Below, piece by piece: positions 8,401 to 15,755 of a stretch of DNA of 64,000 nt (its first letter is position 1; each line of letters begins with the position of its first letter). This DNA is from JBAYIE01 sp041665785. GTDB taxonomy: Bacteria; Bacteroidota; Bacteroidia; UKL13-3. The notes under the pieces are model-generated. The model had not been told where the DNA came from. It did no database searches and saw nothing but the letters and a program-made list of their open reading frames with translations. The stretch is taken from contig JBAYIE010000005.1 of assembly GCA_041665785.1 (NCBI GenBank), positions 1 to 64,000 of the forward strand, given 5' to 3'. Both the position numbers and the translations under genes were made by a program.

Positions 8401-10180
8401 CAAACAATGCATTTACAATAATTATTTTGAATTTGAAGATACATCCAATATTGCATATGGCACCCTTACCCGTTACTGGAATTTGGAAGAAGGCGATACC
8501 TCTACACTGTTAAAGCCATCAAAAGTATTTACCATTCCGGGTACATATCCTATAAAGCTGATCTTGACCAGTGACCTTGGTTGCAGGGACACATTAACTA
8601 AAAGCGTAACGATCTTAAGCAAACCTGCGGCAGTGATTACGGCATTGGGACCAACGTCATTTTGTGATGGTCTGAGTGTAGGTTTGCAGGCAAACGATAT
8701 CAGCGCGGCAACCTATCAATGGCTAAGAAACGATTCTTTATTACCGGCTAATGCAGCGAGAAATGCAATGGTTGATCTGGCTGGAAATTACAGGGTAATA
8801 GTGAAAACAGAGGGCTCCTGTGTCGATACATCCGGTATTTTGAATGTTGTAGTTTATCCCAAAGCAAAGGGTCGTATTGTGGTAAACGATTCAACACAAT
8901 GTTTCCCGGAGAATCAATTTGCATTTGTTGATTCGGGTTATATAACCTCAGGTACTTATTCACGCAAATGGGATATTCCAACCAAGAGCAATTCCGACAC
9001 CACTTCGGCAACAATGCATGTATTTGCGAATCCGGGAAATTACGACATCAAACTGGTGCTGACAAGCGATAAAGGATGCAAAGATTCTGTAACAAGAATG
9101 GTCAGCGTACATCCCCGCACGCACATGGGATCCATTTCCGGTAATATTAATGTAACGAAAGGTACCAACGATATTTATACAGTAAACAAGCACACCAATG
9201 CTTCGTATTATTGGTATAGTATTTCGGGAAACATTGTTTCAGGTGGAAATTCCGACTCCGTTACCATCCATTGGAATGGAATGCCGGGATTGGGCAGAGT
9301 ATTGTCATGGATGAACGACAGTTTGGGTTGTATAACAGATACAGTTTCATTATGGGTTAATATAACAAATCCACCTGTTCCGGATAGTTTAAGCATAGAA
9401 CCCGATTCCTTTTATTTTGTAAAAGATGGAAGTAAAGCAGACCTAAATATCTTCAGCAACAGGTCCTGGATTTTTCAATCTGTTCCAGGCTGGATTTCTC
9501 TGAGTCCACCTTTTGGAAGTTTTAGTCAGACGGTAGAAATCAAAGCGGCGAAAAACATGACAGATACTGCGAGAAAAGCTGTTATTTCTGTTGTTGCCGG
9601 AAATTTAAGAAGGGATTTTATAGTGATGCAGGAGGTGGGCTCGTCAGTTATTCTGTCAATCGACAGGGATTCTATTTATTTTACCAATACAGGAGGTGAA
9701 ACAATTTTGCAAATTACAAGTAATGCATCCTGGAATTTTCAATCGGTTCCATATTGGTTGAGTTTTAATCCTGTTTCCGGAAGTATGAATCAAACGGTTG
9801 CGATAACAGCAACAAAAAATCTGGCAGACACTATACGTAAAGCTTTGGTTGCTGTGGTTTCAGGAAATATCAAAAAGGATTTCATTGTGATGCAGCAAAA
9901 GGGAATCAATAGTGGATTGAATCAAAGAACATTGGAATCTGGATTAAGCCTGATTCCCAACCCTACAACCGGTATGGTCTGGCTGACGAATGAAACCGGC
10001 AGTGAAATCCTGCAGGTTGAAATATTCGAAATCAGCGGTAAAAAAATTAATACAATACAGTTCAAATCAAACACTTTGCCTAACATCGATTTTTCAGCTT
10101 ATCAGAACGGAACCTATCTGGTGACTGTATCTTTAAAAAACGGGTTTTACCAGTATTTGCGATTAATAGTCAACAGGTAG
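5498..10180 (+). CDS. Giant secreted kelch/PKD/BACON protein with type IX sorting domain
   Basis: A 1560-residue surface or secreted protein. Order: signal peptide (about 1-24, ending NAQ); kelch-type beta-propeller repeats to about residue 607, each with a core like AVGFAIGNKGYIALG and a DFWEYNPSTNTWTQ turn; an Ig-like stretch; PKD-like units starting near residues 787, 873, 958 and 1121, each beginning PKVGFxxND..QC and ending SD.GC.DS; two BACON domains (about 1300 and 1387; SWIFQSVPGWISLSP and SWNFQSVPYWLSFNP); and a C-terminal sorting domain from about 1479 (LIPNPTTGMVWL ... YQNGTYLVTV). The sorting domain predicts export by the type IX system. It is probably an adhesin or glycan-binding protein; more than one propeller may be present. 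Ligand unknown. Confidence 0.92.
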   Translation: MFNGVRWFVLFVGLLVISQHINAQIWTGKGKLPGGSRAQAVSLTINGKGYLGTGCTTGLFPTGLNDWWEYDTLTQVWSQKAVFPGKNRYGAAGFVIGNKGYVGTGYSTTDSINGSEKDFWEYNPSTNTWTQRADFAGPKRLAAVGFAIGNKGYIALGYDDVTMYKDMYVYDAVLDIWTSVSDFGGTARFAATAFVVGNYAYVGTGRNLSGSINDIWRYNPADNSWTFKTTYQGGTCFGAISFVLMGKAYVANGTHETAGSKSDFYQFDTATNIWTKMENIGARYYSSVFVLGGKAFLCGGEVKNNQPLYGDFWEFDPGKTTQWVKKSIFLGPARFSPVHFVIGNKVYMGGGQDLVMLVNRSDFWEFNSVTGTWSQKANMPGYARYNAISFSIDNLGYMGMGNGGPGANLLDDFWQYNPATNSWTQKAILPEKNEQATAFSIQGNGYFTCGTQGNKRTWEYVPALNTWTRKADYTGTANSRMISFVIDHKAYVGLGILSGVNAKDFWEFDPAQNNWTRKADFPARGRIHAAAFSMDQYGYVGAGKDDDSIYRNDMYRYHPLTNVWEQIPSLNANMGREGAFAFGVNFKGYIGNGSTSAVAGINDMWEFNPYTFIITRLSTNLSCTNDSINITYRVLKGATQNLTFQLSGPDGNFANPIHLQTKSSGIGLDSIRIRIPLDTTSKGTGYRIRVVSNADTSNRSEAFSINTATLISDGPLTFCSGGYARLSLAQTGSGMHYRWRMNGVNTPNAGDTFAVYKAYTTGAYSLRITTAVCTFTSNDTLVTNNGHPIPKVGFRMNDTIQCTNTNRFIFEDTTTISSGSFTRLWSFNNGDTSTLDSIVRSYADTGSYFVRMVTTSDKGCTDSSFRTFALKLGPKVGYTINNDSQCNKWNFFVFSDTSNFMGLPFGFRSWDFGDATGTYFSVVNKGYAAAGNYSVKLRLGLANGCVDSVIKPVTVWPSPKVGFSINDSKQCIYNNYFEFEDTSNIAYGTLTRYWNLEEGDTSTLLKPSKVFTIPGTYPIKLILTSDLGCRDTLTKSVTILSKPAAVITALGPTSFCDGLSVGLQANDISAATYQWLRNDSLLPANAARNAMVDLAGNYRVIVKTEGSCVDTSGILNVVVYPKAKGRIVVNDSTQCFPENQFAFVDSGYITSGTYSRKWDIPTKSNSDTTSATMHVFANPGNYDIKLVLTSDKGCKDSVTRMVSVHPRTHMGSISGNINVTKGTNDIYTVNKHTNASYYWYSISGNIVSGGNSDSVTIHWNGMPGLGRVLSWMNDSLGCITDTVSLWVNITNPPVPDSLSIEPDSFYFVKDGSKADLNIFSNRSWIFQSVPGWISLSPPFGSFSQTVEIKAAKNMTDTARKAVISVVAGNLRRDFIVMQEVGSSVILSIDRDSIYFTNTGGETILQITSNASWNFQSVPYWLSFNPVSGSMNQTVAITATKNLADTIRKALVAVVSGNIKKDFIVMQQKGINSGLNQRTLESGLSLIPNPTTGMVWLTNETGSEILQVEIFEISGKKINTIQFKSNTLPNIDFSAYQNGTYLVTVSLKNGFYQYLRLIVNR

Positions 10181-10226
10181 AGTACAAGAAATTACCCGGG
10201 TCAAAGATCATCTGGAACATGTTGTA

Positions 10227-11132
10227 TCAATCTTTAATCCATTTCATCCACCAGGGCAGCAAGTTTTTTCTGTATCTGAAATAATAACGTTTCTCGGAAC
10301 CGAATCCTTTATAAAAACGTGCCACTCCTTCGATTTCTGAACCTTCAAAGTCGAGTAATAACGGTTGATGCGCAAATTGAAATATCAGCTGATCGATCAA
10401 AAAATACATAGCACGCAACTCACGACCAATGTCTGATGAACTATTATTGATCAGATATAATCGGGTTGGTGTCGTGAAAATAATCGCGCTGGCCAATAAA
10501 GTGCCATCGCTGTTAAAAACACCTCTGCACAAAAGCATATGATGTTGATCTGCCGCTTTCAATAAAACTTTTAAACGGTCGTAATCCTCCGTATTGAGTC
10601 CCCGGGTTTGCTGCCCTTTATGTTGGATGTAAAAATCAACCGCACAATCCGGATCAATCGCATCCAGCCGCAATTGTGCTTTGAGCGCTTTTTTTATATT
10701 TCGTTGCGTTGTATCCGAGAAATCCTTTACCAGTTTTGCGTGCTGCTTATTTAAATCCAGCACAAAATTTTTCCGCTTTTTGAATTGCCAAACCTCCTCG
10801 TCCGGTAAATTCGTTTCATTCAGTTGAATATCGATATAGCGAAAAGCTTTCGGAATCTCCCGGAGAAAATCATGGATACTAACCGGCGCACCGGGTTTAA
10901 TAAACATACCCAACTGCTGGGTAAAAAAAGGGGTATACAGGTAAGGAAATATCTTTTTTCGATGGGTTAACGGAAAAACTGCATCGTAATCATTAAATAC
11001 CAATGCTTCCCAGTCAGGAGAAACAATATCCAGATACCAGCTGTATCCATAAATCATGCTGTTTACCGATTGGGATAAACAAAGATCCCATTTGGTTTTA
11101 TCGATTTCGGAATGGCGGTAATGTTTAATCAA
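10227..11132 (-). CDS. FemAB-like GNAT-fold acyl/aminoacyltransferase
   Basis: A 301-residue cytosolic protein of the lipid II:glycine glycyltransferase (FemAB)/double-GNAT type found in Bacteroidetes envelope loci. Visible: N-terminal GNAT half with SVNSMIYGYSWYLDIV; the linker KNFVLDLNKQ followed by TQRNIKKALKAQ, the segment usual before the second GNAT domain; HKGQQTRGL; and the C-terminal hallmark LLLDFEGSEIEGVARFYKGFGS. It overlaps the upstream DUF7033 gene by 8 bases, so the two are translationally linked. It probably transfers an amino acid or acyl group to an envelope polymer; the acceptor is unknown. Confidence 0.82.
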   Translation of the reverse strand: MIKHYRHSEIDKTKWDLCLSQSVNSMIYGYSWYLDIVSPDWEALVFNDYDAVFPLTHRKKIFPYLYTPFFTQQLGMFIKPGAPVSIHDFLREIPKAFRYIDIQLNETNLPDEEVWQFKKRKNFVLDLNKQHAKLVKDFSDTTQRNIKKALKAQLRLDAIDPDCAVDFYIQHKGQQTRGLNTEDYDRLKVLLKAADQHHMLLCRGVFNSDGTLLASAIIFTTPTRLYLINNSSSDIGRELRAMYFLIDQLIFQFAHQPLLLDFEGSEIEGVARFYKGFGSEKRYYFRYRKNLLPWWMKWIKD

Positions 11133-12450
11133 TTTCCTGCTGTTGTTTACTCGCAGCCAAGGTATGTATTTTCCGGATCAGTTCGCGCCAAACACGCCAC
11201 CCGCCACTGTCCGACAAGTTGGAATTATGCCAGATATGGATGTAGATCCCATTCACCTTTTTCACCTCATTCATCAGCTGTTCCACTTCCGAATAGGCCT
11301 TCCCGGGATTCATTTCAGGATTGTTTTTAAAGGTTACATCCATCGAAGTTACCGGATGCAATAAAAGATGTGTTTCGCAATTGGTACTCAGGTTAAAGAA
11401 AGCAAACGGATGGGCAGTTGACGCTCTGAACCCGGCATGATTGGCATACCCAACCGAATAATCGTGTGTGATGCCGGAATCAGACAGATATTGCATGGTA
11501 TGTGGCAGGGCATAACGCAGGTAATGCTGACGGCTGGTATGAATCGTGTGACCAGTTATTTTTTCAAGTTGTTTTATTTCCTGCTGAATAAGATCCGGAT
11601 TGTTGATGGTATGATATGAGGGATGAATTCCCAGGGTACATCGTGTTGAAAGCAGATGAATGGTTCTCTTGAATATATCTCCCCGGATTCCAGCATTCCG
11701 GTCGTATCGTTTGCCCGAACGCATCAGCACGAAATAGTGCATATCAACCTGGCTTTCTTTACAGAGTTCTTCGATCCAAGTGTACGTATCATAAGGATCA
11801 TGCTGATGTGTAATCCCGACTTTCAATTGAATAAAAACGTCCTGAAAGCGAAAACGCATGAGTGAAAAAGCTAACTTCAACCAATACCAGATAAAACCAA
11901 TTCCATGATATTGATACACATAATCGATATCGACAGTTGAATAGAAACGAAATGCGGGCAATTGGAATTCGAGTGTATGATACCGGTTACTGAGAATCCA
12001 TTTCAAATGCAAAGCCCAATGGTCTACCAAAGGAAAATTCAAAAAACCGGATTGAAAGGCAATGCTGTCTTCTACCTTAAATCGACCGTGCAGATCGGAT
12101 TGGTGCGGTTGGTATTCTTCATAACGACTCAGTATGTAAAAGCTGGCTGCAAACACATCAAAAGGGATGATATCGTTATCTGCCGGAAAAAGTATGGTTG
12201 ACCATTCCTGATGTGAATGAGTTTCTGGCATCAACGGTTGAACGGTGGTATCGGATAACAGTCCGTGCGGATGAATCTGTAATCCCGGCAATGCCTGATT
12301 ATCGCTGTAATTGATGCGGGCACCTTCGCCAACAATAAACGAAGCCGGGTCAGAAATGAGTTGATATTCCACTCCAAGCCTGCGGGCAAACAGTTCATAC
12401 GAAACATATTTCAACCGGGGGCTGATGTCCTTGCTATAGATGAAAATCAA
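11125..12450 (-). CDS. DUF7033-containing polysaccharide deacetylase-like protein
   Basis: A 441-residue protein. The N-terminal DUF7033-like part (IFIYSKDISPRLKYVSYELFARRLG, then PFDVFAASFYILSRYEEY) is followed by a NodB-like carbohydrate esterase 4 region: FYSTVDIDYVYQYHG with the first Asp pair, LGIHPSYHTINNPDLIQQEIKQLEKITG with the His-containing motif, and HYLRYALPHTM. It likely deacetylates or modifies a surface polysaccharide with the FemAB-like partner. The start codon appears to be TTG at 12450: an in-frame TAA lies 21 bases upstream, no ATG is available, and a TAnnTTGC-type box lies 16 bases before it. Confidence 0.85.
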   Translation of the reverse strand: MIFIYSKDISPRLKYVSYELFARRLGVEYQLISDPASFIVGEGARINYSDNQALPGLQIHPHGLLSDTTVQPLMPETHSHQEWSTILFPADNDIIPFDVFAASFYILSRYEEYQPHQSDLHGRFKVEDSIAFQSGFLNFPLVDHWALHLKWILSNRYHTLEFQLPAFRFYSTVDIDYVYQYHGIGFIWYWLKLAFSLMRFRFQDVFIQLKVGITHQHDPYDTYTWIEELCKESQVDMHYFVLMRSGKRYDRNAGIRGDIFKRTIHLLSTRCTLGIHPSYHTINNPDLIQQEIKQLEKITGHTIHTSRQHYLRYALPHTMQYLSDSGITHDYSVGYANHAGFRASTAHPFAFFNLSTNCETHLLLHPVTSMDVTFKNNPEMNPGKAYSEVEQLMNEVKKVNGIYIHIWHNSNLSDSGGWRVWRELIRKIHTLAASKQQQEID

Positions 12451-12466
12451 GGGGAATGATTTTTTA

Positions 12467-12474
12467 GCAATTTA
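12467..12474 (-). promoter_or_regulatory. Candidate -7 box TAAATTGC (minus strand)
   Basis: Read on the minus strand this is TAAATTGC, 16 bases before the TTG start of the DUF7033 gene. It is another member of the TAnnTTGC variant. Together with the box at 12503 it forms a compact divergent promoter region. Confidence 0.4.
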
Positions 12475-12502
12475 GTAAGAATAACATGCAATGCATAACC
12501 GT

Positions 12503-12510
12503 TATATTTG
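12503..12510 (+). promoter_or_regulatory. -7 box TATATTTG
   Basis: TATATTTG exactly matches the Bacteroidetes -7 consensus TAnnTTTG, 13 bases before the ATG at 12524. It lies inside the longer possible reading frame that begins at 12491, so it rules that upstream start out and fixes the start of the methyltransferase gene at 12524. Confidence 0.7.
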
Positions 12511-12523
12511 CAGCTTATACCGA

Positions 12524-13543
12524 ATGAAAATGAATATCAGAGAATTATTGGAGAAGCGCATCCTGATCATTGACGGGGCTATGGGTACTATGATTCAACG
12601 CTACAAACTGGAAGAAAAAGACTTTCGCAATGAAGCATTGAAAGATCATGCACATCCCCTGAAGGGCAATAACGACTTGCTTTCAATTACACGGCCCGAT
12701 GTAATCAAGGCCATTCATGCACAATATTTTGAAGCGGGTGCCGACATTATCGAAACCAATACCTTTAGTGGTACTACCGTAGCTCAGGCCGATTATGCAT
12801 TGGGTGAAGACTGGGTGTATAAAATCAATTTTGAATCGGCAAAAATTGCCCGCGAAGTAGCCGACGAATTCACGGCCAAAACACCCGATAAACCCCGTTT
12901 TGTAGCCGGTTCCATGGGGCCTACAACCAAACTGGCTTCTATGTCGCCCGATGTGAATGATCCCGGATACAGAGCCATTTCTTTTGATGATCTGGTTAAG
13001 GCATTTAAACTTCAGGTAAAAGGTTTGATTGAAGGTGGTGCGGATCTGCTTCTACTCGAAACTGTTACCGATACCCTGAATGTTAAAGCCGGATTGTATG
13101 CCGCTCAGGAATATTTTGATGAAATCGGAAAATCTTATCCGATCATGGTTTCGGGTACCATCACCGATGCATCCGGACGAACCCTTTCCGGTCAAACTAC
13201 CGAGGCATTTCTGATCTCTATTGAACATGCTCCGTTGCTCAGTGTAGGATTGAATTGTGCATTGGGTGCCGATGCTTTACGTCCTTATTTACAGGTATTG
13301 GCCAATAAATCTGATTTCTATGTGAGTGCTTACCCCAATGCAGGATTACCTAATGAAATGGGTCAATACGATCAGTCGCCCGAATCCATGGCGCGTCAGG
13401 TGGAGGAGTTCTGCAAAGAAGGATTGGTAAACATTTTGGGAGGTTGTTGCGGAACAACGCCTGAACATATCAAAGCCATTGCCGAAGTGGCTGCGCGGTA
13501 TTCGCCACGCAAGTTGCATGTTCAAGAAACTTCTTCCATTTAA
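12524..13543 (+). CDS. Homocysteine S-methyltransferase family protein (MetH N-terminal module)
   Basis: A 339-residue zinc-dependent methyltransferase corresponding to the N-terminal homocysteine-binding module of cobalamin-dependent methionine synthase. Signatures: LIIDGAMGTMIQRYKLEEKDFR, GADIIETNTFSGTTV, ETVTDTLNVKAGLYAA, and zinc ligands in LNCALGA and GGCCGTTPEHI. The protein stops where the pterin-binding module would begin, and no pterin- or B12-binding gene follows, so this is a split MetH arrangement with the rest encoded elsewhere, or a stand-alone homocysteine methyltransferase. The ATG at 12524 is supported by the promoter box just upstream. Confidence 0.9.
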   Translation: MKMNIRELLEKRILIIDGAMGTMIQRYKLEEKDFRNEALKDHAHPLKGNNDLLSITRPDVIKAIHAQYFEAGADIIETNTFSGTTVAQADYALGEDWVYKINFESAKIAREVADEFTAKTPDKPRFVAGSMGPTTKLASMSPDVNDPGYRAISFDDLVKAFKLQVKGLIEGGADLLLLETVTDTLNVKAGLYAAQEYFDEIGKSYPIMVSGTITDASGRTLSGQTTEAFLISIEHAPLLSVGLNCALGADALRPYLQVLANKSDFYVSAYPNAGLPNEMGQYDQSPESMARQVEEFCKEGLVNILGGCCGTTPEHIKAIAEVAARYSPRKLHVQETSSI

Positions 13544-13694
13544 ATTCCAGGAAATATTGCTGGTGTAGAGGATGCAGCGCATCTCCGAATGGAAATCATG
13601 GTAAATTGGCAGGGAATGCATGATATTCCATCTATTAAATTCTAGAAAATATTGCTGGTATTGATGATGCAGCGAATCTCCGATGAAGATTAGG
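13534..13694 (+). repeat. Imperfect tandem duplication after the homocysteine methyltransferase gene
   Basis: The block TTCCATTTAAATTCCAGGAA... (from 13534) recurs about 93 bases later with TTCCATCTATTAAATTCTAG, and both continue with AAATATTGCTGGT and GATGCAGCG.ATCTCCGA. The copies span about 60 bases each, with a unit of about 95 bases, and the first overlaps the last codons and stop of the gene. This looks like a local tandem duplication of the 3' end plus downstream sequence. No gene lies in this stretch. Confidence 0.7.
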
Positions 13695-13746
13695 ATAAAA
13701 TTGAGCCAAGGGCGATAATTATCATATTCCGCAACAATTCCTTCCT

Positions 13747-13754
13747 TAACTTTG
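13747..13754 (+). promoter_or_regulatory. -7 box TAACTTTG
   Basis: TAACTTTG exactly fits TAnnTTTG, 28 bases before the ATG of the 48-residue protein at 13783. A purine-rich GAGGAGAT is also present between box and start. Confidence 0.65.
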
Positions 13755-13782
13755 TACCCTCAATCGAAGAGGAGATATCGTT

Positions 13783-13929
13783 ATGGATTTTCAATCAATT
13801 GGAGCAATCTTAATCGTAACCGGCGCAGTAGTATATCTGGGTTATAGCCTGTTTCAAAGCACCTTCAGGCGCAAATCATGCGATAGCGGTAATTGTTGCC
13901 CTACACCAAAAACCGTTAAAAAAGTATAA
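13783..13929 (+). CDS. 48-residue Cys-rich single-pass membrane protein (FeoB-associated-like)
   Basis: A small gene encoding MDFQSIGAILIVTGAVVYLG, a membrane helix (about 6-26), then a basic stretch FRRKSCDSG and a NCCP cysteine cluster, ending KKV. The architecture (one N-terminal helix, short Cys-rich tail) resembles the small FeoB-associated Cys-rich membrane proteins, but no feoAB genes are visible. It has its own consensus promoter and a GGAG-like sequence before the ATG, and sits between the methyltransferase and a permease. Three cysteines could bind a metal ion. The coding call rests on promoter, start and composition. Confidence 0.7.
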   Translation: MDFQSIGAILIVTGAVVYLGYSLFQSTFRRKSCDSGNCCPTPKTVKKV

Positions 13930-13938
13930 CCCAATTGT

Positions 13939-13946
13939 TATCTTGC
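13939..13946 (+). promoter_or_regulatory. Candidate -7 box TATCTTGC
   Basis: TATCTTGC, a TAnnTTGC variant, lies 13 bases before the ATG of the permease at 13960 and just after the stop of the 48-residue gene. It suggests the permease has its own promoter. Confidence 0.45.
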
Positions 13947-13959
13947 CCAAAATCATTCC

Positions 13960-15642
13960 ATGGGCAAGGGGTTATTCCGACGTAAAACCATTTCACAAAT
14001 TTCGGCTGAAGCTGATCAACTGAATCTGGGTGAGCATGCACTCCGGAAAAGTTTATCCCTGCGTGATATTACTTCGCTGGGTATTGCAGCCATTATTGGT
14101 GCCGGTATCTTCAGCACCATTGGCAATGCAAGTGCAAGCGGTGGTCCTGCGGTTATTTTACTATTTGTTTTTATAGCCCTGGCTTGTTCTTTTTCCGCCT
14201 TGAGTTATGCCGAATTTGCCTCAACCATTCCCATATCCGGAAGCGCATATACCTATGCCTATGCATCTTTTGGCGAAATCGTGGCGTGGATCATCGGATG
14301 GGCACTGATTGTTGAATATGCCATCGGAAATATCGTTGTTGCTATCAGTTGGAGCGATTATTTCACCGGTTTGATGGATGGTATTGGCTGGCATATTCCG
14401 GAATATTTAACCATGGATTATCTCAGTGCCAAAAACGGATTTCTGGAAGCAGGAGCCGCATTGAGCACCGAACTTACGCATTACCAGATGGACCAGGTAT
14501 TGGCCTGGCAAAATGCTCCTGAACTGTTTGGTTTCAAACTCATTTGCGATTTACCTGCACTGGCCATTGTATTTGCCATCACAGCATTGATTTATCGGGG
14601 GGTTCATGAAACCAAAACTGTTGGAAATTATTTTGTAGCACTCAAGTTATCGGTTATCGTATTGGTGATCATAGTTGGTGCATTCTATGTTGATTCGGGA
14701 CATTGGAGTCCGTTTGCACCCAATGGGTTAAAAGGGGTCTTGCAGGGTGTAGCCTCCGTCTTTTTTGCCTATATCGGATTTGATGCATTGGCCACAACGG
14801 CTGAAGAATGCAAAAACCCCAAGCGCGACCTTCCCAAAGCCATGATGGCTTCGCTTGCTATTTGCACCGTATTGTATGTGTTGATTGCGTTAACTTTAAC
14901 CGGACTGGTAGATTACCGGGAACTGGCTGTGGGCGATCCACTGGCACATGCTTTTGAATTGCTGCATGTCAATTGGATGAGTGGCATTGTGGCGGTAAGT
15001 GCGGTGGTGGCAATGGCCAGTGTATTATTGGTTTTCCAAAACGGTCAGCCCCGTATCTGGATGAGCATGAGCCGTGATGGGTTATTGCCCAAACGCTTCA
15101 GCAAAATTCATCCCCGTTTTAAAACACCTGCCTTCTCCACCTTGATCACCGGAATATTTGTGGCGGTACCGGCTTTGTTTCTGAACCTGAAAGAAGTAAC
15201 GGATTTGTCGAGCATAGGAACTTTGTTCGCGTTTGTCATTGTGAATGCTGGTGTTATCCGCATGGAGAGTCATAAAAGCGAATTTCATACAGGTTTCAGG
15301 GTGCCTTATTTCAACGGACGCCTTCTGGTACCGCTGCTCTGCTTGATCTCTCTTTACCTTTTTATTGTATTCGATCAGGATCAGATTTTTGTGAATTATG
15401 CGCATCATGAAAACTGGACCATGCTGGCTTTCTGGACCTTATTTGTGGTTTTAAGTATCTTCACTTTCATCAAACGGTATTCTACCATTCCGGTCCTGGG
15501 TATGGTGACTAATTTTTACCTGATGGCGCAATTGAATTTTACCAATTGGGCGGCCTTTCTGATCTGGCTGTGTTTTGGACTGATCATTTATTTTATTTAC
15601 GGAAAACGCCATAGTCGACTGGCAGTTCATCCTGCGCAATAA
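13960..15642 (+). CDS. APC-superfamily amino acid permease
   Basis: A 560-residue transporter of the amino acid-polyamine-organocation superfamily, closest in layout to cationic amino acid transporter (CAT)-type permeases. About twelve or more membrane helices are visible. TM1 carries the unwound GIAAIIGAGIFSTIG motif used for substrate binding, and a mid-protein FFAYIGFDALATTAEECKNPKRDLP segment is the family signature before TM7. An extra loop of about 60 residues (roughly 140-205) follows TM4. Substrate specificity cannot be assigned. It probably imports amino acids at the inner membrane and is transcribed alone. Confidence 0.92.
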   Translation: MGKGLFRRKTISQISAEADQLNLGEHALRKSLSLRDITSLGIAAIIGAGIFSTIGNASASGGPAVILLFVFIALACSFSALSYAEFASTIPISGSAYTYAYASFGEIVAWIIGWALIVEYAIGNIVVAISWSDYFTGLMDGIGWHIPEYLTMDYLSAKNGFLEAGAALSTELTHYQMDQVLAWQNAPELFGFKLICDLPALAIVFAITALIYRGVHETKTVGNYFVALKLSVIVLVIIVGAFYVDSGHWSPFAPNGLKGVLQGVASVFFAYIGFDALATTAEECKNPKRDLPKAMMASLAICTVLYVLIALTLTGLVDYRELAVGDPLAHAFELLHVNWMSGIVAVSAVVAMASVLLVFQNGQPRIWMSMSRDGLLPKRFSKIHPRFKTPAFSTLITGIFVAVPALFLNLKEVTDLSSIGTLFAFVIVNAGVIRMESHKSEFHTGFRVPYFNGRLLVPLLCLISLYLFIVFDQDQIFVNYAHHENWTMLAFWTLFVVLSIFTFIKRYSTIPVLGMVTNFYLMAQLNFTNWAAFLIWLCFGLIIYFIYGKRHSRLAVHPAQ

Positions 15643-15703
15643 ACCATTTACCGACTATTCCGTGATCTTAGCCTAATTCCAAATCAGAATTTTCAGATTG
15701 CAT

Positions 15704-15711
15704 TAGCTTTG
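15704..15711 (+). promoter_or_regulatory. -7 box TAGCTTTG
   Basis: TAGCTTTG matches TAnnTTTG exactly, 44 bases before the ATG at 15756 of the TonB receptor gene, leaving a leader of about 35-40 bases. Confidence 0.6.
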
Positions 15712-15755
15712 CACCCCATTATAAACGTTCATTCATTTCATTGAGTTTAGAATAT

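Noticed and set aside
13534..13694. CRISPR-like array
   Set aside because: Only two diverged units, no regular spacers and no cas genes; a local tandem duplication fits better.
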